DNA of 64,000 nucleotides, taken from contig SAUG01000138.1 in assembly GCA_011316305.1 (NCBI GenBank), positions 62,001 through 126,000 of the forward strand. The letters are read 5' to 3'. Source of the stretch: Rusavskia elegans (lineage: Eukaryota > Ascomycota > Lecanoromycetes > Teloschistales > Teloschistaceae). The translations under genes were made by a program, and so were the position numbers. Shown here one piece after another: positions 49,126 through 63,195 of the stretch. The notes under the pieces were generated by a model. That model saw only the letters and a list, made by a program, of their open reading frames with translations, did no database searches and was not told the DNA's origin. The stretch's first letter is position 1. Each line of letters begins with the position of its first letter.

Positions 49126-52100
49126 TATAACGTCCCTGTATATCAAAAGGCGTTATATTCGAGCCTAGCTATAGTCGTGGACGTAGTCCGAGCTACTAAA
49201 TAGTAAAGGAGTCCTAATATAAATTATCGTAACTAATCCTATATAGCCGCAGAAGTACGGTTATAATATTATAAGGTATTTTTATTATAAAATAATTAAA
49301 AAGAGAATAGTAAAGACGTATTTAATAATTATATTAATAACTAATAAAAGAAACTATCTATAGAAATAATAAGCGATATATATAATAAAAGTAGCTATAA
49401 AAGCCGATAGATAACTATCTACTAATAATCCCGTTAGAAAGGGCGGCTATAGCGGCTATAGGCGGCTATAGATAATTAGGTTTATTTATTTAACTAATCC
49501 TTCTAGGAAACTTCTATAGAGTTATAGATATAATATAACCCCTTTTATATAGTTTTTTACCTAGTATAAAAACCGTCTATAGAATATAAAAAGGATTTTC
49601 TTTTTTTCTTTTTTTTTCTTCTTTCCTTAATATTTTTATTATATATTTTCGAAAAGGAAATCGACTAAAGTCTTTTCGTTATATTTAATTAAAAGGAATT
49701 ATAATATCTTTTCCCTATTTTTTATATACCTGAAATTCTTTAAAAGAATATAAAATCGAGATTAGTAGTAATACTTATAGTAACTATACTCGGGTCCAGA
49801 AATTATACGATTATTTAATATCTAATACTATCTATATATTAATTCTTTTTTATCTTTATTCCGCTAACCTTCGCAGGGAAGCGTTTTAAAAATAAAAAGA
49901 ATAAATTTCGTTCTAATATTACTAGTATTTTTAATAAATATTCCGAAGTTTACTATTATATCGAGTCCTTCCTTAATTCTAAAAAAGAAATTCGTAATAA
50001 ATACTTAGCCTAGAAATTAGATTTTTACCGACTTTTTAGTAAATAAGAGTATTTTATTACTTATTATCGCGCTTTAGATAAGCGTAAAAGTAATCTTATC
50101 GTTTAGGAGTAATATATACTTTCTAGGCTTAATAAATTTAATAATCCGGTTATATTTTATTCCTCTATTAGTTTTACGCTAGTTACGTAAAAAGCGTCTA
50201 TTAAATTAATATCTAGATTTAATTTAGATAATCTAGATTAAATTTTAAAAGATTTTAATTTCTTTTAACCTATAAAAAATATAGGATTCTAAAAAAGATT
50301 TAATAAAAGATTTTTTCGCTATTTATTTTTATATATTTCGGGTTATATATCTATATTATAAGTTATTTCCAATTCTTTTAATAGTTTTACTAAATCTTAT
50401 TTTTTAGCTACTATTTCGTCCTAAAACGATAAAAACGAATACTAATCGAATTTTTCGTTCCTAGATTAAATACTAAATACTAGGTCCGGTATTTTTTTAT
50501 TCTAGTCTATTTAATTTAGTTTATAGTATTCGATTTTATTTATAGTTTTAACTATATTCTAGTATATTTTTCTAACGTAGTTTATTTAAAGCTATAAAAT
50601 TATTTCTTTACTTTTATTATATTTTTTAGTAAATTACTAAAAAAGGTAATAATATTTTTTCTAAATCTTTATTTCCTAAACTTTTCTATCTTTTTTAAAT
50701 TTTTTATCTAAATCTTTAATTTCTTTATAGTTTATTATTAAAGCTATATCTAGCTCTTTATATAAAAGATTTTTATAAGCTAGAAAATATATTATTTATA
50801 GTTCTAATATTTAACTAATAGTATTTTTTTTTATTAGTTTTTTTAAAATTAATTCTTTCTACTCGTTTCCTAAAATAATATAACTTTTCTAACTTTTAAT
50901 TATAGTAAAATTTATTATTCTAATTAATCTATATTTTATCTTAACTTTAATATCGAGGATTCTATTATTATTTATTATTCGTCTATAGAAATATCCTTTA
51001 ATTTTATTATAGAATCCCTTTATAACTTTATTATTTTCCTTTCTATTTATAAAAGCCATTTTTTATTAACCTCCGATTTTAATTTTAAGCGCTATTATAA
51101 GAGGTTTTTCAGTTTTATATAGTTTAAAATTGATTATTAGCTTTATTTCCTATATTTTTTTTAGTTTTTTAGAATAATATCCTATCCCTTCTTTATCTAA
51201 TAGATAGATAGGGTAAATATTATTATAGTAGGCTAACTAACTTTTCGCTATATATCTATTAGATAATTTTTCTATTATTTTAAAAAAGTATTTAGTTATT
51301 TTAATTACCTTTTTAGTTAGATAATTTCTTTTAAAGTATCCTATTTTTCTATATAAGTAATAAGTTTTAGTTTTTAATTTTCTAGTTTCGGTAATATCGA
51401 GTTTTATTAGATTTCTTCTAGGCTTTCTTTTAATAGGTCCTATTTTACTAAATATCTACTTATCTAAATATATTTTATACTATCTAGTATCGATTTTTAT
51501 TATAAATTTAATAAAATCTACTAATAAATCCGGTTCTTCGATCGCTACTATAGCTTTTTTAATTTTTATCTAAAGTCCTTTATAGAAGTAGATTTTTAAA
51601 ATTAAATCTTCCTAGTCTATTTTATAAATTAGTATTCTAAATTAAATAACGTAAATAGCTACCGACTTCTATTATTTTAGAACTATTAGTCTCCTATTTA
51701 TTACTCTATTCTTATTATTATCTCTAAAGGCTTCTTTTATAGCTATAATAAAATTACCGAAAGTATAAAAAATCTATAATATTTTATCTTTTCTCTATCC
51801 TTCCGGGTTGTCGAGGTAATTTTTTATTTAAAGCAATATCTAATTAAGGGCAGCCTTTCCTAGATATAATATTATAAATAGAATTTTAACCGCTTTATTT
51901 AGTAACTAGTTTATATATAATACGAAGTAGATATTTATCTAAATTATCTATAGCTTTAAGAATCTTTTATTTCCTTTATAGATATTAGATATTACTATTC
52001 TAATAGTATCGCTTTAATCTATAGATCGGGATAACGAAACTAATATAGTAAATTATTAAAATATAATATTTCTATATATTAGAAAGCGTTATACTCGAGC

Positions 52101-52471
52101 CTAGCTAAAGCTATAAATATAGTCTAAACTACTAAATAGTAAGGGAATCCTAGTATAGATTATTATAACTAATTCTATATAGCCGCAGATATACGGTTAT
52201 AATATTATAAGATATCTTTATTATAAAGTAATTAAAAAGAAAATAGTAGAGACGTATTTAATAATTATATTAACGACTAACGAGAGAAACTATCTATAGA
52301 AATAATAAGCGATATATATAGTAAAAGTAGCTATAAAAGCTAATAGGTAGCTATCTATTAAAAGTCCTATTAGGAAAGGCGGCTATAGCGGCTATAAGCG
52401 GCTATAGATAATTAGGCTCGTTTACCTAACTAATTCTTCCAAGGAACCTCTATAGAATCGTAGACGTAACA
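49126..52471 (-). mobile_element. LTR element E (gag-pro only), nested in K
   Basis: 3346 bp, LTRs of exactly 410 bp (49126-49535, 52062-52471), perfect duplication ATTAT (49121-49125, 52472-52476). Base for base the same layout as element C. Confidence 0.94.
49900..52000 (-). pseudogene. gag-protease relic of element E
   Basis: Same relic as in C, with the knuckle region around 51400-51340. Comparison of C and E shows the two were mutated independently: each keeps cytosines the other has lost. No polymerase region is present between protease-like patch and LTR. Confidence 0.6.
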
Positions 52472-52479
52472 ATTATAAC

Positions 52480-55060
52480 CGTCTAACTATTAAATTATTA
52501 TCTCGAAAAATAGAAAGTTGTCGCTTAACTATTTATAGATAGCTTATTAACTTGGTATAAACTCTAAAGTTTATTTTAATAGTAAATCTTACGATAATAC
52601 GCTATTATAAAGAACTTTTAGTTTAAATTACTACATTATTTAACGGTTATTAAATAGAAATTCCTATATAGTATTAACTATTTAAAGATTTCTTATTAAC
52701 CGTTAATTAGCTATTATAAACTATCTATATTCTATCTATAGTCTATAATACTCGGAAGGATCGTTAATAACCATTATTACTAAACGATAGTACTAATTAC
52801 TTCCGCGAATTATCTATTTTATAATTTATAGCTCTATTACTAATAGAGAGGTACTATCGTATAGAAATCGTAGTATAGATAGAAAAGAACCTGCCTAACT
52901 TATTAGCTCCTATATAAGAAAGCCGCTTTTAGTAATATAACCGATAAAACTTTTATCGAATAATCTATCTCGATCTATATACGCTCGTCCGCTTTTCTAT
53001 TAGGAATTTCGCGTATAAAAGAAAAGAGGCTACTCGGCGAAAATTATAGTTAGTAGTATAAAATATCTATAAGCGTATTATTAATAAAATATAGTAGGAA
53101 GAAAATATCGTTTATATCTAAACTATATAGATAATTTAATAATTTTCCTATAGAAATATATAGGCTTTATAAAATAAAAATTTAAGAAAGATAGTAGGAA
53201 TCGAATATTTCTAAAAACTCTATTATATATAGTATTAGCTATCGATATAATATTCGTTATTTTATTTATAGTAGTTAGATTTCCTAGGTTATCGCTATTA
53301 ACGTTTATATTTCTATATCTTCTATATATTATCTCTATACGTAGATCGTCTAAGTTCGCTATTAGTTCGAAGTAAGATAATAATTCTATAGATAGCTAAT
53401 ACCGGGTAGGTAGATTAGTAAATACGCCCTAGTTCTTAAAAGCTAGAATAAAGTTAATAGGCTAGTCGTTAGAAAGTAAATATAGGAGGAATTAGTTAAT
53501 AGACTTAATAATCGAAAAGGCGGCTTATATCTACAACTTCTCGAAATTATTTAAATATAAATAATCTAGTAGAAGAATCCTAATTAGTATTTTATTCGCG
53601 GTATTTTACTAGTTAGGATTTTTGGCTTATAACTTTATTTCTAATATTCTATAAATATATTACCTATCCGTTATAGTATCTTTATTATCTCTATATTTAT
53701 TTATATAATCTTAAAAGAGTTTTAGAAAGATATATTTTTACGGTCGAAAAAGATAATATAGAGTTAGTATAGTCTAATATAGATAATACGGAAAAATATA
53801 TCTAGTAGATTCCTGGATATAATAGAGTATACTTTATCTATAGTATATTAAAAAGCTTTTTTAGATACCGTATAATAGAGCTCCCGATATATATATATCG
53901 TCGCTACGCCTAAAGTTAATATTATATTACGAAATCTCGGTTGGTAAAAGATTAAAATATTTTTAGCCTAATTTATAATTTAAACTATCTTAAATTAATA
54001 TAATATAGTTCTTTTTATTTAGATAGCGATATTATCGTATTATAGTCTAGTTTTATAGTCTTTTTTACTATAGCAATAGCGGCGTACTATAGAGAATCTA
54101 GAGATAGGCTTATTATCCTCGCTATAGAAATAGAGAAGGGACTAGAATAGAGGAAGAAGAGGATAGTAGCGTACGCTAATAGCTAAAATAAAAGAATAGT
54201 CGAAATCTAGAAATCGTAGTTAGAATAGTTTAAAATAGTATTAAAAAAGCTCCGAGATAATTAGATTAAATATAAAATTCTATAGAGTCTAAAGCTATTA
54301 GAATATAGTAGGAAGAGTTCCTCGATAGTAGTTAATAGAAGACTTTATATAAAGGACTTTAAGACGTTTAAAAAGATATTCGAGAGTTCTACCGCCCGCT
54401 TGTCTACCCGTTTATCTATATTAAAGCCTAGTTAGTATATTAATAGTTTTAGATACGACGCTACAATACGGTTCTACGAATACGTCTAATAATAATCTAA
54501 TATATTAAATCGCGTATTTAAACGCTACGCTTATATATATAGAGAATCAGATAGAAGATAGGTTAATACTATTTTAATTCTAAAAGGCGCGTAGATATCT
54601 TTCCGGCTAAATTTCGATTATTAACTCGATATATTATAATCTACCTATCTAATAACTATCTAATATATTTAAACGCGTATTTAAACGCTACGTTTATCTA
54701 TAGTAGATATAAATTGTAAAGCGGTAAAATATACTTTTAATACTTTTTTATATTCCTAAAAAGTAGCCAGGCCTTAGAATATCTCTAATAAATTTATCTA
54801 TAGTATTTTATAGCTCTTTAAACTTCTAGCGGTTATATATTAAAGTTAACTCGACGAGGAAATATTTAGAGCTATAGAAAAGATAATAGGTAAAAGAGCC
54901 AGAAATATACGCCTATATTAAATAATATTTATTAGCCTTTAATATCTGGATCGCTATAGTTCTACTAATATAGATAGTATAGCCGAAAAAGACGCTTAGA
55001 AGTATCGAAAGGAGGTCGTTTTTTATAGAAGTTATAGCAGGATTAAACCGATATATAGAT
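52480..55060 (+). pseudogene. Element K coding relic 1, coiled-coil rich
   Basis: Plus-strand frame readable for about 2.5 kb through stops that fall mostly where Gln would fit. The best part (54080-54620) reads YRESRDRLIILAIEIEKGLE, then RKKRIVAYANS, NKRIVEI, FKIVLKKLRDN, then SSSIVVNRRLYIKDFKTFKK and ESSTARLSTRLSILKPS, FRYDATIRFYEYV and NRVFKRYAYIYRES. The Leu/Lys/Glu spacing suggests a long coiled coil followed by a basic region. I do not recognise the family. It is not RT, integrase or a DDE transposase as far as I can see. Confidence 0.5.
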
Positions 55061-56599
55061 TAGCAGCTAATCTATAAAAGTACTAGATATTTACTTTTAT
55101 TTATATATTACGATTCTCTATATAGTAGTAATACCGACTAGCTATTTTTAGAAAATAAAAACGGTACTAGATAGAAAGGTTTTATTCCGGAAGTTTCGAA
55201 TTTTATATAATAGAGTAGAGGTTAGTACTCTAGATAGGCGGTAGGACTTCGTTTTCGAAATATTAAATAATATAGATTCTAACGAATATAATATAAATAT
55301 TTAATATAATAGATAGTAATTAATAGCGAGCGTATATTATATATATAAAAAGATATATATAGTAGTTATCTTTTTTAAAATTTAATATATACGGAAATAG
55401 TCGTTTAAATTATATAATACTCTAATATAGCGACCGCGAAGCTAAAATCTTATCTAAAAAAAAAGTTTAAAAAAACGATCTAGCAATATTTATATAAATT
55501 AGATATTATAATTATAATATAGAAGCAGTATTAAACTATCCTATTTAAATAAAATCTTTTTATATTTTTTCTATTTCCGTCTTATATTAAGTATATATAA
55601 TTTCTTAGGCCTAATTCCTAGTAAATTAATAATACTAAATTTCTTCGATATTTTCTAGTATAGAGTCTAGAGGATAGGATTAAGCTTCGTAGAATTAAAT
55701 CCGTTAATCTAAATAATCCGTATAAAAAGTATTCGCTTTAAATTTAAATAGTTATAGGTAAATAACCTGTCTACCCTTATAAACGCCTGTCTAGCTCTAA
55801 TAAAGTTACTAACTTTAAAGATAAAACGATATTTAGATATTCTAATAATTATATAATCAGCGATATATTATTAAATTTATATTTAAATAGAACCCGAAAT
55901 ATATATTCTAAACGCAATATAGATAATAAAAAAGTAAAAATCAGGATGAAAATATATAATTAGAAAAATCGAAAAACTTATAGATAAATAAAGTTAATTT
56001 TAGAAAACTATTAAATATACGTATTAGGTAAAGTAATATATAGCTTATTTTATTCCTAATAGTAGGCGTCTTATAGTATCTACGAAATCTCTCTATCTTC
56101 TATTTTTAAGTCAGTTCGTAAAGGCTAATATAAATTCTTTTTAATCTATAATACCTATTAGTATCTAATAGCAAGAGATTCTAGATATATTTTATCGTCT
56201 ATAATCGCTACCTTTCCTTCTTCCTCTTTAATACTATTATTCTATTTACTATAGGAAAGCAAGTATCTAAATAATAAAGGATATTTCTAATAGATTTATA
56301 CTAACCTTTCCGAAAAGCTTATATCGTTTTCTAAATACGAGCCGGCTAATAGAAACCGAAGATATTACTAGAAGCTTTTTTAACTAAAAAGGGTTTTAAT
56401 AATATTATATTTATTAGTTCGTATAACAGCTTGCTTATAACTACTAGAAAAAAAGATAATTAGTTAACTAGTACTGAAAACTAAAGGAGTAGTTTAAAAA
56501 TAAGTAGATCGAGTAATATATATACGATAGAATACGGAAGAAAGTAAATAAAAAAAAAAAAAGATAGAAAAAATTTCGAATTTAGTATAGCCGGGGGAT
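55061..56599. other. Element K, stretch without a clear frame
   Basis: 1.5 kb between coding relics 1 and 2. It includes A-rich tracts (around 56549-56562) and several CpG-rich words. No frame stays coherent for long and no repeat from elsewhere in the window is found in it. Confidence 0.35.
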
Positions 56600-59350
56600 T
56601 TTTACCGGTATATATTCTTATCAATAAATATAGTATAGTTATTTAGTATAGTATAATTAGCGGCGACTTCGCTAAAATAGAAGGCGATATAGATATTAGA
56701 GCAGCTAATATAAATATAAAAAGCGAAAGCCTTTTTATTAACGCCGTCGATAGTAAAGGTATTTTAGAGTTAACTTCTTTATAATACGCTAAGAACTTCT
56801 TTATCGTCTTTAATACTAGTACGGCTAGAAAGCTTTTCTATAAAATTACTAAATAATATATCTAGGCGGGAAGGACTAGAAACAGAAATTTAAAATTAAG
56901 ATCGTAGATTAGTACTATATTTAAAGTTTAGAATAAAAGCGATCGTTATATATTCGTATAGCCGCTAGAAAAATTTATAGTTTTACTTTAGTAGTTAATC
57001 TAGCTAATTTCGGTCTTTCGGACTAATACTAAATAATAGAATAATAATATTACTACAGGCTATATTAGCGTAGTAGTATACTATATAGTCTATAGAATCT
57101 ATACTAAAGGTTTCTATTATTATAGTCTATACTATAGAGATATAATAAGGATCTATTAGATTAAATAAGAGCTAAGTCCTAAAAAAAAATAGGCGTAATA
57201 ATAGAAAGACTAGTATATTCCTATATTCTATAGCTTTTAAAATAATATAGAGGTAATTATAATTTAGACTATTTTAAAAGAAAGGAAAACTTTTATAATA
57301 TAGCGTAAAATATAACCTAGGCCTTTTCAATTAAAATAGTATTAAATAAAACTTATATTAACTATTTCGTAATACCCGCGTACTTAGAATAGGCAGTATC
57401 TATTAAATAACCTCGAATAAAGTCTAGCGCTAGAGCGATTACTAGGAAAAGGGGCGGATTAGATTTTATATCTAGCGATTTAAAGAATATTTCGCTATAA
57501 TATTAGCTAATTTATATAAAAGCGTCGTTTTTAAATCGTTTACTAGCTAAAAATTAGTATAGATATTATAAAGAATATTTCGAATTAAAAATATATACTA
57601 AATAACGCGGTAGTAGATACGGCTATTATAATATATATTAAATATAAAATTTACCCGCTAATTTTTAGTAATAAGATATTTAGAGTATCTATATAATATT
57701 TAAAGGAAAAAAAAAGATCCGCTACTCGCCTATTATAGTATATTATCTATATTTAGTATCGTATACGCGAAAATAATAGTTTTCTCTCTATTAATATTTA
57801 TTGCTATACTACCTTTATAAAATTATAATATATCAGGCTAAAGAGTTTATATAATATTAGAAAATTTACTAGTATAAAGCTTTAACGTTAGTAGAAAGAT
57901 ATTAGATTTTCTTTTCTGTTATCGCTAGTCTAGTATAGTAATAGTTATATAAATATCTATAAACGATCGATATATATTCCGATAGACCTCGAAAATATTA
58001 ATAAAAATAGTAAAGAAAATAGATAGCGTCTTCTACCAAGTATATTATTTAAGATAAAGTCTGCTATAATATATAATCTCGAGTTCGCCCTATAGTAATA
58101 GTAATAGCTAAAAGGGGTTAATTTCTTTCCTATTAGATACTATAGTATTATAAATGATATATTCCGAAGTATAGTTAATAGACGTAGGATATATAGCTCC
58201 TTAAATTCCCTCGTACCGGTAGTCTATATAAATATCGAAGATACGCTTTAGAACGCGACGAAGAAAGACTATTAAAAATTCTTTATAGATAAATAATAAT
58301 TCCTTTAATTTCGATAGTAGATATTTTAGATATTTTTTTAATTCGACTAGGAAACGAGTACCTGGATATAACTTTTATATCTAAATTATTAGTATACTAT
58401 TGCTTAAAGTTATAATATTACTAAAAAAGTCTTTTTTAATAGCGAAAATTCTATTAAAATAATATTCTACGTTTATATAATTATATTCTTTATATCTGTA
58501 TCGATAGATAATAATATCCGATAGAAAAAAAGGCGTACTATCTGGATATTACGCGTATTAGCTAGAGCAGAAGAAAATAGACGTAGCCTAAATATTTAAA
58601 TAATAAACATCGGATAGTTTAGGAACGAAATAAGCGGGCCTAATATATATTCTTTTTCTGATTTTAGATAAAGTAATAATAGTCTAAAATTACTATATAA
58701 TATTAAAGAAATATATAAATCTATAAAATCCTTTACTTTAGACTATATTTTATTTCTAGATCTTTTTATCCGGTATTATAGTAGATAGTTTTTCCGGGTA
58801 TAGTTTAAATAGTTTTCGGCGTAGAAGAAATAGAGGGAGTTACTATCTAATATATTTTTTAAAAGTAGTAATAATACTAGATAGGGTTCGAAATAATTTA
58901 ATATTTCTAGTAAAACTAAAGACTTCGAGTAGACTCTAGTACTAATACTATATTATTTTACTAACTTCGTACCATATTTTAAAAGCGAAAGTAAAAGGAT
59001 CTAGTTTATTATCTAAATACCGATATAGTATTAGCTCCGAATTATTTTTAATTATTAATATCGAACTCCTTTTTATAGATAGTTATCTCTATATAGATAT
59101 AGATAGTTTAGGCTTTTTATACGTAATTATATTATTATCCGCGTCTATTTTAAACTCTTTTCTTTAGAGCAGTTCTTTATTATTATAAGCTTTATTTTTA
59201 TTAAATAAAACCTTTTCTAGTATATCGTAAAGTTCTTTTAGTTAGAAAGTATCGTTATTATAATCCGAAGGAGCGAAAATAAAGTTATCGAAAGGGGCTT
59301 TTTCGATAGCGCTAAAGAGTTTATTAGTAATAGATATTATAGTCTAGGTA
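56600..59350 (+). pseudogene. Element K coding relic 2
   Basis: Plus-strand frame beginning NKYSIVI and ISGDFAKIEGDIDIRAANI, followed by NAVDSKGILELTSL and AKNFFIVFNTSTARKLFYKI, then RNLKLRS and DRYIFVQPLEKFIVLL. Later parts are rich in Gln, Arg, Thr and Ser (read through stops). No conserved enzymatic motif was recognised. It may continue relic 1 as one large protein or be a separate gene. Confidence 0.4.
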
Positions 59351-60599
59351 AATTAGTATAGTATTCAAGAATAAATCTATAGATATACTTATATTAACTA
59401 GTTTAATTACTATTTAGCTAAGTAAACGTATACTCTAATTCTTTTCTTCCTCTAGTATTTATAGTAAGTTATTATCGTTATCGAGTTTTTATAAATATTC
59501 TTTCCGAAAAAAAGAAATATACTATATTTAGGAAAATTATTTTTATATCCGCTTCCGCTTATATTATAGCTATTTTTACGCTTTTATATCTCTTTTATAT
59601 CGTAGTTCCTCTTATTAATTATCGATAGCGGTTTTCCGTATTTTTAATCTACTTAAAAAGTTATAAAGTATTATAGATAGAATCGGAAAGACTTATTATA
59701 GTAAATAAGAAATAAAAAAGAAAGGTAATCGATAATACCGGTTAAAAAACTACTAAATAATAGAAAATAATATAAAATATTCGGGGAAACTTAAAAAGAA
59801 AGTAGAATTAGAGAATAGGAGATTTAAAAAGAAATAAGTAGATTATAAAGACTTCTAGGATCTTTATAGAAAGCTTAGGTATTAGTAAATATTCTACTAT
59901 AGAGAGAGCGAGGTAGTAGCTTATTTAAAGAAGCTAGAGATCGATTACCTACTATAGGAAAAGCTTATTAGATACTAGTACCGTAGATATAAAGACTATA
60001 TTATAGGAAATAGGATATCTATCGGGTATTCGATAGATATCTATCCCGCTACCTTAAAAGATCTATAAATAATAAAAGTCGTACTTAAATACTATATATT
60101 AATATACTATAGAATAAAAGAAAAAGCGAAAGTCGAGATCGATAGGTATTAGTTTAATAGTCGGGTATTCGATAGGTTTTAATTTTACCGCCCTAAAAGA
60201 CTATTAAACGATAAAATTCGTATTCGGATACTATATAGAGCTGTATATAAAATTAATAAAAAGTTTTAATAGGATATTCTAAATACTGGAAAGCCTACTA
60301 TAGAATATTTTACTATAGAACTTTAATAGTATATCTCTAGTATAAATAGACAAGAGTTACCCCCTATACTTTTCTCTATAATCTAGTAACTAAATATAAT
60401 AATTAGAGTTATAGTAGACTAAATAGTATAGGAAATCGAATAGTAAGTTTTAAAACTTAGTAATAGTTCTTCTAGTCTGATCTATAGTAGTTAAAATAAT
60501 AAAGTTCTACTTACTAAGAAATCTAGGCGCTAGTAGCCTATATATCTATTTTTTTCGCTCCCTATTTCTTTTTTGAAAATTCTTTATCCTATTCTATAA

Positions 60600-62420
60600 T
60601 ATTATTAACTAGTATATTATTTTCGCGTATTCGATATCTTACTAGATTATTATATTATTAAAGTAGTTACTATAGACGGCAAGTCTACAGTAATAACTAT
60701 AATAAAAAACGGACGTAAATCGACCTAAAGTTTTTAACTACCGCGTTCGACTCTTTTATAAGTTAATAAGTCTACCGGTTAAGGTCCGAAGTTTTAGTAT
60801 CTTAAATAGATTTACTTTAAAAGGCTTAAAATATCTAAAGGACCTTTACCCTCGATATCTAAGTTTATTATTTAAGGTAGTAGTAATTATACCCTTTAAA
60901 AGACTCGTATTTTATTAAAAAATCTAGGTCTTTCTGCGTTCTAATTAGGTTTATTACCCCCGATATCGCCGATAACCTTCTACTAGACGTTCTTATCTAA
61001 AAAACGTAAGCAAAGTAAACTAAAGCCGAAAATCAAAATAATAATTTTATAGAAAATAAATATTAGTATAAAACTAAAACCCGCGGTAATAGTAACTATA
61101 GTCGATAATTTTTAGTAACGATATAGTATAAGTTTCTATTTTCTATTTTTATTTCCGGGTATTAGTTAACTAAACTTTATTTATAGTCTTTATCTACTTT
61201 AGCCGACTATAATTTAGAGCTAGATAGTCTTTCTAATACGGGTAATCAGACTATCTCTTCTAAAATAACTAGCAAGCGTTTATTTATAGCGAAAGTAAAA
61301 GTCGATACCGATTAAAACTATAAATCTAAAATTATAAAAGGTTTCTATTCCCGCTTTACCGATAAGTTTAAATTTAAGATAAAGGAATTAGAAAATAATT
61401 ATCGGGCTATATTTCTATTAAATTTTAATCTAGATAATATACGCGAATTTATCGTAGATATCTAGAGCCTAGAAATTAAGAAAGGAAATTAGGAATAGAG
61501 AGAAAGCGAAAATTATATTAACTAGAACGGTAATAATTAGAAGCGATCGGCTAATATAAAGATAGTTATAAATATATATCCTCGCTTATATTTATAATAA
61601 CATTTATTTTACAGTATTTCTATCTTATCTATACTAATAGCCTATAGGTTAAAGTTATAGAATATCTAACCTTTAATAACTCCGATACTATTATCGAAAT
61701 AATAGATATAAAAGCTTTTATCTATTTATTTATTAAATCGTACTCTCTAAATAGTTTCGCTTATATCTTCTTTTTCGCTACCTCTATCGCCGATCTTATC
61801 GAGTCGGCCCGTCTAAATAATAAAGTTAATTTCTACTTCGAAAATATATTACCTATCCTTTCTACTAATATATTTCTAGCTACTAACCGAGTTCTAGATA
61901 TTTATATAAATTTTATAGCCCGCGTTAAACTAATATTTAACTATAACGCTAATCTATAGAGGTTATAGGATTAGAAGTTTAGTAAAACTAATTTTTTAGA
62001 TATATTTAATTATATAGTAGATATAGATATCTTTATAGTTAGAATCTATAATCTCGTATATACGCCGGTAAAATTAAAGCGCGTAAAAAAGGATAGAAAG
62101 TAGTTTTCGGGTCCGGATAATAACCTCTATTAGAAATAGGCTACTAAACCCCCTAATTTATATTATTATATAGAATATAAAGTAGCTAAAAAGAAAGCTA
62201 CCGTCCGTATTTTCTATTAAATTAATTTCGATACGTCTATAGATAAAAGTAAAGTAGATAATTATAGTCGTAATATTAATAAAGAAGCTATTAGAGATAA
62301 AAAGAATAATTCTAATACTAATAATAATAGGCCTAATATTGTACTCTAAAATATAAAGTTAGTATTTTCTTATCTTTATAGATAAATCTATAAGGTATTT
62401 AATAGATAATATAGCTTTTA
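60600..62420 (+). pseudogene. Element K coding relic 3
   Basis: Plus-strand frames near the right end of K. From about 61200 to 61560 one frame reads ADYNLELDSLSNTGN, SSKITSKRLFIAKVKVDTD, GFYSRFTDKFKFKIKELENNYRAIFLLNF and DNIREFIVDI. From about 61660 another frame is open for long stretches: IEIIDIKAFIYLFIKSYSLN, FAYIFFFATSIADLIESARL, NKVNFYFENILPILSTNIFLA, TNRVLDIYINFIARVKLIF, then VYTPVKLKRVKKDRK. The alternation of hydrophobic and charged residues looks like a real folded protein. No family assigned. Confidence 0.45.
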
Positions 62421-63049
62421 ATCGAGAGATAGGTATAGCTATATAGAGGGTTTTTACTTTACTTTTATTTATAATACCCCTATTTACTTTATTAAAATAC
62501 TCTATATACGAGATTTAACTACTTATATACTACTATATAAGCTATATACTAAAGATATTACGGCTATAGAATAGATAGCGCGTTATAGAATAATACTATA
62601 TATTCTATAGCTATTATACTAATACTATCTACGAGCTCTATAACGAGATTATATAAGGTATACTACGAAATAAAATATATTTCCGAGGGTATATAATATC
62701 TATATTAAAATACTTATCGCCGTTATTACTAAAATCGTTTATTAATAATCTTTTGATATTTAACTTGTTCTAATATCCTGCTAATATATAGCTAATAGTA
62801 TATCTATAATAATAATAAATTGATTCTTAATTTAAAATTTCCTATATTAGATAATATATAGTATATTTCTTTATATATTAGAGATATAAGAGTTAAAGTT
62901 TTATATAGTATTGAATATTATATAATATAAAATTAATAGGCTCGTTCGATATAATTAGCTATAGACACTTGGCTATTATTATATAGCGCTAAACCACCCT
63001 TTAATTGGCTGCTAATATATTGTCTAAAGACAAGAGGTTGCCCTTAAAG

Positions 63050-63195
63050 TAATATCGTAACTCTATTTTTACGGCTATACGGGATTAGTTACGATAATCC
63101 ATACTAGAACTCCTTAACTATTTAGTAGTTCGGACCACGCCTACGGTTATTGTTAAACTCGAACGTAACGTCTTTTGATATATAAAGACGTTATA
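63050..63195 (+). repeat. 3' LTR of L, last piece
   Basis: Final 146 bp of the LTR, resuming with TAATATCG after element K and ending GACGTTATA. It keeps GGACCACGCC, so RIP here was lighter than in the other copies. Confidence 0.85.

Larger units (their letters stand above)
48949..63049. mobile_element. Large TA-flanked insertion K, family unknown
   Basis: 14101 bp inserted in an LTR at TTTATAATAT, which is intact in the sister LTR at 42392-42803. TA is duplicated on both sides (48947-48948 and 63050-63051). The ends are imperfect inverted repeats: CTTTAGAGTCAAACC at the left against CTTTAAGGGCAACC read inward from the right. Element E sits in it, leaving about 10.75 kb. Both outer ~60 bp are hardly mutated, while the interior is strongly mutated. 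The interior has three long plus-strand coding relics. A TA duplication suits Tc1/mariner-like or pogo-like transposition, but the size is far above those groups. Confidence 0.75.
42392..63195 (+). mobile_element. LTR element L (gag-pro only) with three nested insertions
   Basis: Same family as C, D and E but plus oriented. Left LTR is 42392-42803. The right LTR is broken into 46269-46417, 48831-48948 and 63050-63195 by a hAT and by element K, and the gag region is broken by repeat X. Removing all three leaves about 3.31 kb, agreeing with C (3342) and E (3346). Flanks are AGTAT and GATAT, two transitions apart, so the duplication is not secure. Confidence 0.82.

Noticed and set aside
54080..54620. 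Coiled-coil relic in K as a retrotransposon gag.
   Set aside because: No LTR encloses it, no zinc knuckle is visible, and the enclosing element is flanked by a TA duplication, which does not fit LTR integration.
48949..63049. Element K as a Helitron.
   Set aside because: It has a duplicated TA and inverted ends, while Helitrons make no duplication. No Rep or helicase motif was recognised.
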